DNA from: UBA5239 sp040394635 | GTDB lineage: Bacteria > Verrucomicrobiota > Lentisphaeria > Victivallales > Victivallaceae | DNA: 64,000 nucleotides | Direction of reading: 5' to 3' | Assembly (NCBI GenBank): GCA_040394635.1 | Contig: JBEBRW010000028.1 | Span: forward strand, 1 to 64,000 | Shown: positions 59,693-64,000 of the stretch, piece after piece | Layout of the letters: each line of letters begins with the position of its first letter | Numbering within the stretch: position 1 is the stretch's first letter | Notes under the pieces: model-generated | What the model was told of the DNA's origin: nothing | The model's input: the letters and a program-made list of their open reading frames with translations, nothing else | Databases searched by the model: none | Made by a program: the position numbers and the translations under genes

Positions 59693-60300
59693 TTCTGCTC
59701 CTGTTCGGCTTGTAGTACCATATTGACGGTCAGCGAAACATTGGTTATTTTGTCATAGGTTTCGCGCATGTTGGTCATCATGCGGGCGTAGTCGGTGGAA
59801 TTGGTGCCCATTTCGCGTTCGATCCGCATCAGGTCCTCGATGCTCCCGGCCTGGTTCCACAGTTTGATCAGCCGGATTCGCTGATTGGTCAGGTCGACCA
59901 GCCGGATATCGAACGAATTCATCAATTCGGTGAAGTTGTGCCCGATGAAATCGGACTGGGTGACTTTGCCGAGTTGATCGATTTCGGCCAGGGCTTTTTC
60001 GGCTTTTTCCACCGGCAGCGAAATTTCCAGAAAGTTACTCTGATGCTGCTTGACCAGGCCGTCATACTGAGTGACAATATCGCAGGTTTTGCGGAAAAGC
60101 GTCTTGACGTTATCCGTCTGAATGGTTTTGGTCACCTTGAAGGACATTTTGCGGTTAGCCGCCGCGAACATCGAGGAGTCTTCCACCACCGGCATTGCCA
60201 GCGGCACATAGGGCTCCGGCTCGGGCGTAGTCACGGGGTTCGTGCAGCCTGCCATCAGCCATGCGGCCAGCAGCCCAGCGGATAAATATGCAAACTTCAT
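59689..60300 (-). CDS. DUF4349-like lipoprotein (paralog 1)
   Basis: A 203-residue lipoprotein with lipobox LMAGC. The mature protein has the DUF4349-type core AEKALAEIDQLGKVTQSDFIG (about 97-117), where a coiled-coil helix follows (LMNSFDIRLVDLTNQRIRLIKLW) and a final beta strand (VSLTVNMVL). There is no C-terminal membrane anchor, unlike many DUF4349 proteins. It begins two bases after paralog 2 ends. Confidence 0.8.
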   Translation of the reverse strand: MKFAYLSAGLLAAWLMAGCTNPVTTPEPEPYVPLAMPVVEDSSMFAAANRKMSFKVTKTIQTDNVKTLFRKTCDIVTQYDGLVKQHQSNFLEISLPVEKAEKALAEIDQLGKVTQSDFIGHNFTELMNSFDIRLVDLTNQRIRLIKLWNQAGSIEDLMRIEREMGTNSTDYARMMTNMRETYDKITNVSLTVNMVLQAEQEQK

Positions 60301-60302
60301 GG

Positions 60303-60917
60303 TTACTCCGGTTGGGGCTGGGTCAGCGTCACGGAAATTCTGGCGAAATGGAGCTTGTTGCTCGCAATCATGTAGCCGGCGGTATAAGAAGTCAGGCGCT
60401 CCTGCAGCTCGTTGACGGTGTCGACGACGCGGGTACGGCGCATCAATTGCCGGTTTTTGCGGATCATGGCCTTCATTTTCTGCAGTTGCTCGTTTGCTTC
60501 CAGCAGCCGGTCGGCGTTGTAGCGGTATTCGAGGGTGATATCCTGGCTGGTCAATCGTTCATCGGTCGTTTTGCCGAGCTTTTCCACCGCGGCGAGCACG
60601 GACTCCACCGATTCGCCCGGGACCGCGAACTCGAAACAGTTGTTTGCGATATTCAGGTAATACCCTTTATTGTCGACGATCAGTTGTTCGAGATTCCTGT
60701 AGGCGGAGTCGATATCCGCCACTTCCTGTGTCCGGAAGAAGTGATACGAGAGCAACTCGTTCTGGTTGCTGTAAAGGGAGTTTTCCCGTTCGTCCGACAT
60801 CTTTAATTTATAGTCGGGGCTCAGGTCCACTTTCATGTAATTATAGTTGCGGTGGCCGCAGCCGGCCGCTAAGAGAGTAATTGCGATGGCGAATCCAAGT
60901 GTGAATATTGATTTCAT
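60303..60917 (-). CDS. DUF4349-like lipoprotein (paralog 2)
   Basis: A 204-residue lipoprotein with lipobox LAAGC. The core reads VESVLAAVEKLGKTTDERLTSQDI and is followed by a long helix (YNADRLLEANEQLQKMKAMI), then SVTLTQP at the end. It aligns along its length with its two neighbours, pointing to tandem duplication. Function unknown; envelope location is the only safe statement. Confidence 0.8.
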   Translation of the reverse strand: MKSIFTLGFAIAITLLAAGCGHRNYNYMKVDLSPDYKLKMSDERENSLYSNQNELLSYHFFRTQEVADIDSAYRNLEQLIVDNKGYYLNIANNCFEFAVPGESVESVLAAVEKLGKTTDERLTSQDITLEYRYNADRLLEANEQLQKMKAMIRKNRQLMRRTRVVDTVNELQERLTSYTAGYMIASNKLHFARISVTLTQPQPE

Positions 60918-60939
60918 ATTGATGATCTCCCGTCAGCCG

Positions 60940-61533
60940 TCATTGTTTCGGATTGGTAAAGGTTACCTGGATCGTAACCCCGGAAAGTTTGTTCGCCAGC
61001 AGCTCAAAATTGCCTTTGACATTTGAATTGTATTCGGCGAGGTCGAGCAGTTCACTCGCTTCCCGGATCTGGACAAGCAGTCTCCGGTCGCTGACGGTTT
61101 TGGCCAGGAACTGGTATTGGCGCTTATTGTAGGGCAGGGAATAGAGGAGCGATACTTTGTTGGCATATTCATCGGAAGTTTCCAGGGCGCGGCCGGTGAC
61201 CTTGCCGAGCTTTTCCACAGCGTCCACGGCTTGGGTGGCTTCTATCTTGCTTACCTTGAAGGCGACCGTATCGGGAGTATAGGCGAGGTAGTGCCCGCCG
61301 TTATCGGCGATGATTTTTTCCAGCGCCGTCTTGGCGGCCGCCGTATCGGCCACTTCCACCGTCCGCGAAACGGTGTAGGAGAGCCCGCCCAGATAGTCGA
61401 AGTAGGCCGAATGGGGCGCCGGCTCGATTCCGTCCAGAACGATCACATTATCATTGCCGCTGTTGCTGCTGCTGCAGCCGGCGATAAACAGCGCCGCCGC
61501 CGCACATCCCAGTGCCATCCATATCCTCATCAT
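60940..61533 (-). CDS. DUF4349-like lipoprotein (paralog 3)
   Basis: A 197-residue lipoprotein with lipobox FIAGC. The core is ATQAVDAVEKLGKVTGRALETSDE, with a helix-rich middle and ending ITIQVTF-like (GVTIQVTFTNPKQ). It starts inside a 4-base overlap with the alpha/beta hydrolase gene, so expression is coupled. Confidence 0.8.
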   Translation of the reverse strand: MMRIWMALGCAAAALFIAGCSSSNSGNDNVIVLDGIEPAPHSAYFDYLGGLSYTVSRTVEVADTAAAKTALEKIIADNGGHYLAYTPDTVAFKVSKIEATQAVDAVEKLGKVTGRALETSDEYANKVSLLYSLPYNKRQYQFLAKTVSDRRLLVQIREASELLDLAEYNSNVKGNFELLANKLSGVTIQVTFTNPKQ

Positions 61534-62801
61534 CGAACCTCCTGTGGTGGTTGTTTTATAAAACTGCCGATATCGTCGAGAACTTCCTCCGATACCTGGC
61601 CCTTGATGCCGTATTCCATCGGCGTGCTTTTCCCCTGACCGGTCATGAACAGATGATTCAGGTCCGGATATGCCTTGAACTTGAAATTCGGCTTCATCGA
61701 TAATTTATCCCGGTAAATCTCAAAATCAACCATCGTAACCTGATAATCCCGTCCGCCTTGCAGATAAAACACCGGCCGGGTGATCGAGGCGGCCATCGCG
61801 ACCTGATTGTAATCTTTCAGGTCCAGCCAGTAGGAGACGGGACAATGCAGGATCAGTTCATGAGGCTTGCTGTCGGCGGTCAGGTTCTTGATCTTGACGG
61901 CTTCGGCTTTGGTAATGGTCGCCTGGGTCATGGCGGCCGGGGCGATCGACGCGATGTACTCGGTTTGCTCAACCATCAGGTCTTCCATCGGCCGGGCAGG
62001 GGCGGCCAGCGCGATGTAACCGGCGGCGCCTTCGCCGAGTTTGGCGGCGATCCGCGGGATCAGCATGCCGCCGAGACTGTGCCCCAGAACATAAATCTTC
62101 TTGAAACCGCGCTCTTTCAGCATCCCAAACGCATGAACCACATCGTCGATAACCTCATCCTCCACGGTCGCTACCTGCCTGGGGTAGACGAGTGTCCGCT
62201 TGCTGTAGCGGAAAACGCCTATCCCGCGCTTCGCCAGCCCATGCGCGATATCCCGGAATACCTTGTTCGGCCCAATCGTCTCATCATAATCCTGCGGGCC
62301 GGAACCGTGCACTAGAATCACCAGCGGGAAATCCGCTTGCCCCTTCGGCACGGTCAAAACGCCCGGCAGTTTTTTCTCCCCGCCGAAAACGATTCGTTCC
62401 TCGCTGAAAGCATCGGTATTTTCCAGATCGAATTTCTTGTCGACCTGATTGATGACAAAAGCGGCGACTTTTTGCTGCTCGTTCAAGTGTACCACGAACG
62501 ACAATACGGCTTGGTCAAACTCGCATTGAACGATATAAGTCGGGCCGGGCGGATGCAGCGGATTGGCCGGCGGGTGAACAAGGTGCAATTTGCCGTATTG
62601 TGCGGTGAGTGCTCCACGAGTCTGGGCGAGCATCTGCGGTGTTATGGCTGCCTTCAACTTGTCATCGGAGAGCGAATGTACCGCTTCCAGATTTCCGGCC
62701 AGAAAATTCTGGACCATTTGAATCGCGATATCTTCCGGCTTGTCCGCCGCGGACAGGCCCAGCCCGAAAATCAGCGCAATTGTCAGCAGAAATGTTTTCA
62801 T
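61530..62801 (-). CDS. secreted alpha/beta hydrolase with N-terminal DUF3887-like domain
   Basis: A 423-residue exported protein. A signal peptide (1-19) is followed by a small alpha/beta domain (about 20-115) of the DUF3887 type and an alpha/beta hydrolase domain with ILVHGSGPQDYDE (oxyanion region), the nucleophile in GHSLGGM, an acid in GGRDYQV and a His in DLNHLF. Serine hydrolases of this type cleave esters or peptides; the substrate is unknown. The ATG at 62801 is chosen because it overlaps the previous stop (TGATG) and gives a proper signal peptide. Confidence 0.85.
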   Translation of the reverse strand: MKTFLLTIALIFGLGLSAADKPEDIAIQMVQNFLAGNLEAVHSLSDDKLKAAITPQMLAQTRGALTAQYGKLHLVHPPANPLHPPGPTYIVQCEFDQAVLSFVVHLNEQQKVAAFVINQVDKKFDLENTDAFSEERIVFGGEKKLPGVLTVPKGQADFPLVILVHGSGPQDYDETIGPNKVFRDIAHGLAKRGIGVFRYSKRTLVYPRQVATVEDEVIDDVVHAFGMLKERGFKKIYVLGHSLGGMLIPRIAAKLGEGAAGYIALAAPARPMEDLMVEQTEYIASIAPAAMTQATITKAEAVKIKNLTADSKPHELILHCPVSYWLDLKDYNQVAMAASITRPVFYLQGGRDYQVTMVDFEIYRDKLSMKPNFKFKAYPDLNHLFMTGQGKSTPMEYGIKGQVSEEVLDDIGSFIKQPPQEVR

Positions 62802-63979
62802 CAGAACTCCATGCTTTCCCATATTCTGGGCAGCTCTGGAACGATTTTGTCGAACTGTTCCTTCGGACCCCAAACTTCCATGAGGTAGATTTTACTGGAG
62901 GTGAAGAAACCTTCTTTGGAGATTGCGATCAGGATCTGATATTTGACACTGCTCCGGCCGACCTTGCGCTCGGCGGTAATGATGTCGGTGGTCAAACCGT
63001 CGATTTCCGCCTGCACGCGCCTGACGATCTCGTAATTATTGCGCTCGGTCAGGGCGCGGCTGATCAGGCTGTTCCAGAATTTGGGCGTGCCGCCCTTCAG
63101 GTTGGCGCGGCGCGTGAGCTTGATGACGCAGTCGTCGGCGGAAATCGCGGTCGCCATATCCGAGCTGCCGAAAACCTGCACGAAATCCTCCGGGAAATCG
63201 ATGTCATAAGGCGTTTTCTTGGAACTGTTCATCGATATGTTCTGTTTTTCCAGCGAATTACCGAGGTCATTCACCCACGGGATCGCGGCGAAATAACTGG
63301 GATCGACCTGAATCGCCCGGGCTTCGAACGTCACCGTCAGGGTCAGGTAGGCGATGCGGTTCTGGTAGTCGCGCAGCTGAGCCTGAATGCGTTCGATTTC
63401 GGTGGTGGTGCGGGAGAGCTCGGTCTCGATCTTCAGGAGATCTTCCACCTTTTCGCCGCGCTCAAGGAGTTCGGTCAACCGAACGCGCAGTTTCTTCAGG
63501 TTGTCGAGCCGGATTTCGATGTCGGTGACGACTTTGGTCACGTCTTCGCCGGAAATCTGACGCCGGGTCACGGTTCCGAGCTTTTCGATCTCGGTCATGG
63601 CGTTGTCCGCTTGGTCCATCGGGATACGAAGGGTGATGATGAAGTCATTGAGATTCTCCATGTAGCCCTTGCGTTCTTTGGTAATCTCGCGGGCGGCGTT
63701 CAGGGCGGCGCTCTGATTATCTACCGCAATGGTGAGGTTGGCGTTGTAAATCATTTTCCGGCCCGGCTCCGCGATGAAGCGGGGCTCTGCATTACTCGGG
63801 ACCGGAGCAAACTGAGCGGAGTCCTCGGCGACAATTACCCTGGTCGCTCCATCTGACCACGCCAGTGGTTCGGCAGCTCTACCTGCTGCCATTGCCTCAA
63901 ATTCCAGGTCCGGGCTGCTGCATCCGGATAAAATAACGGCCGAGCCCAATCCGATCAATAAAAAAGAGATAATACGCAT
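62801..63979 (-). CDS. DUF4349 domain lipoprotein (long paralog)
   Basis: A 392-residue lipoprotein with lipobox ILSGC. The DUF4349 core lies at about 74-222: ADNAMTEIEKLGTVTRRQISGEDVT, a coiled coil (VTDIEIRLDNLKKLRVRLTELLERG and following), and RIAYLTLTVTFEA. A second alpha/beta region (about 255-392) is not recognised. It lacks the C-terminal membrane helix of typical DUF4349 proteins. It is the first gene of the operon in this window; CGGAG upstream of the ATG is a plausible ribosome-binding site. Confidence 0.85.
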   Translation of the reverse strand: MRIISFLLIGLGSAVILSGCSSPDLEFEAMAAGRAAEPLAWSDGATRVIVAEDSAQFAPVPSNAEPRFIAEPGRKMIYNANLTIAVDNQSAALNAAREITKERKGYMENLNDFIITLRIPMDQADNAMTEIEKLGTVTRRQISGEDVTKVVTDIEIRLDNLKKLRVRLTELLERGEKVEDLLKIETELSRTTTEIERIQAQLRDYQNRIAYLTLTVTFEARAIQVDPSYFAAIPWVNDLGNSLEKQNISMNSSKKTPYDIDFPEDFVQVFGSSDMATAISADDCVIKLTRRANLKGGTPKFWNSLISRALTERNNYEIVRRVQAEIDGLTTDIITAERKVGRSSVKYQILIAISKEGFFTSSKIYLMEVWGPKEQFDKIVPELPRIWESMEF

Positions 63980-64000
63980 TTTTCGCTGCTCCGGTTAGCG

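Overview
The window is a gene-dense, GC-rich bacterial chromosome segment of 64 kb. It has no rRNA, tRNA, CRISPR array, phage or classical insertion sequence that I can see, and no gene-free stretch reaches 300 bases. The gene set suggests the Lentisphaerota (Victivallis-like) within the PVC group. The pointers are an H-X9-DG pseudopilin beside a LacI regulator and DUF4838/DUF4434 carbohydrate proteins, Ser/Thr kinases with sensor or sulfatase-modifying-factor-like domains, a four helix bundle suffix protein, and many short tandem repeats. This assignment is an inference from gene content; no marker gene was available.

Layout. 1-8300: two four-helix-bundle (S23/IVP) genes tied to short tandem repeats, a bifunctional aldolase/dehydrogenase, UDP-glucose dehydrogenase, a mannonate-oxidoreductase-like SDR, endonuclease III, a DUF374 acyltransferase and an MFS transporter. 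8300-18030: a large pyruvate:ferredoxin oxidoreductase, a Cache-like sensor kinase, an M55 peptidase with a lipoprotein, and a B12-binding radical SAM protein. 18030-20770: an orphan PglX-like adenine methyltransferase bounded by heptamer repeats. 20770-30400 (minus): yajC, secDF, a MotA/TolQ-like protein, a TM-Asp coiled-coil partner, a kinase and an ABC-F protein in one run. 30400-35000: htpG, a Fur-like regulator lacking its metal-sensing histidines, and an FMN-binding/NapH-like/nitroreductase fusion. 35000-48300: a LacI-controlled Gfo/Idh operon, nadB, pcnB, an M14 peptidase, coaB, a DegP-like protease, membrane proteins, and an AraC regulator beside a GH130 enzyme. 48300-54000: a LacI regulator, pseudopilin, DUF4838 and DUF4434 operon. 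54000-64000: a membrane protein, PTS IIA with a CPA2 antiporter, rlmI, and a minus-strand operon of four related DUF4349-like lipoproteins with an alpha/beta hydrolase and yjbQ.

Four themes stand out. First, a predicted ion-driven MotA/TolQ-type motor with an unusual stator partner sits in the Sec operon with a kinase. Second, short tandem repeats (7 and 9 bp periods) bound or invade accessory genes, including a 438-bp cassette with near-perfect 35-bp inverted ends around an S23 gene. Third, two LacI regulators share the same promoter plan: a consensus TTGACA-16-TATAAT promoter, one operator just after the -10 and a second 44-46 bp further on beside the start codon. Fourth, several proteins are degenerate or fused members of known families (metal-blind Fur, His-less HPt, orphan PglX, flavinylated nitroreductase).
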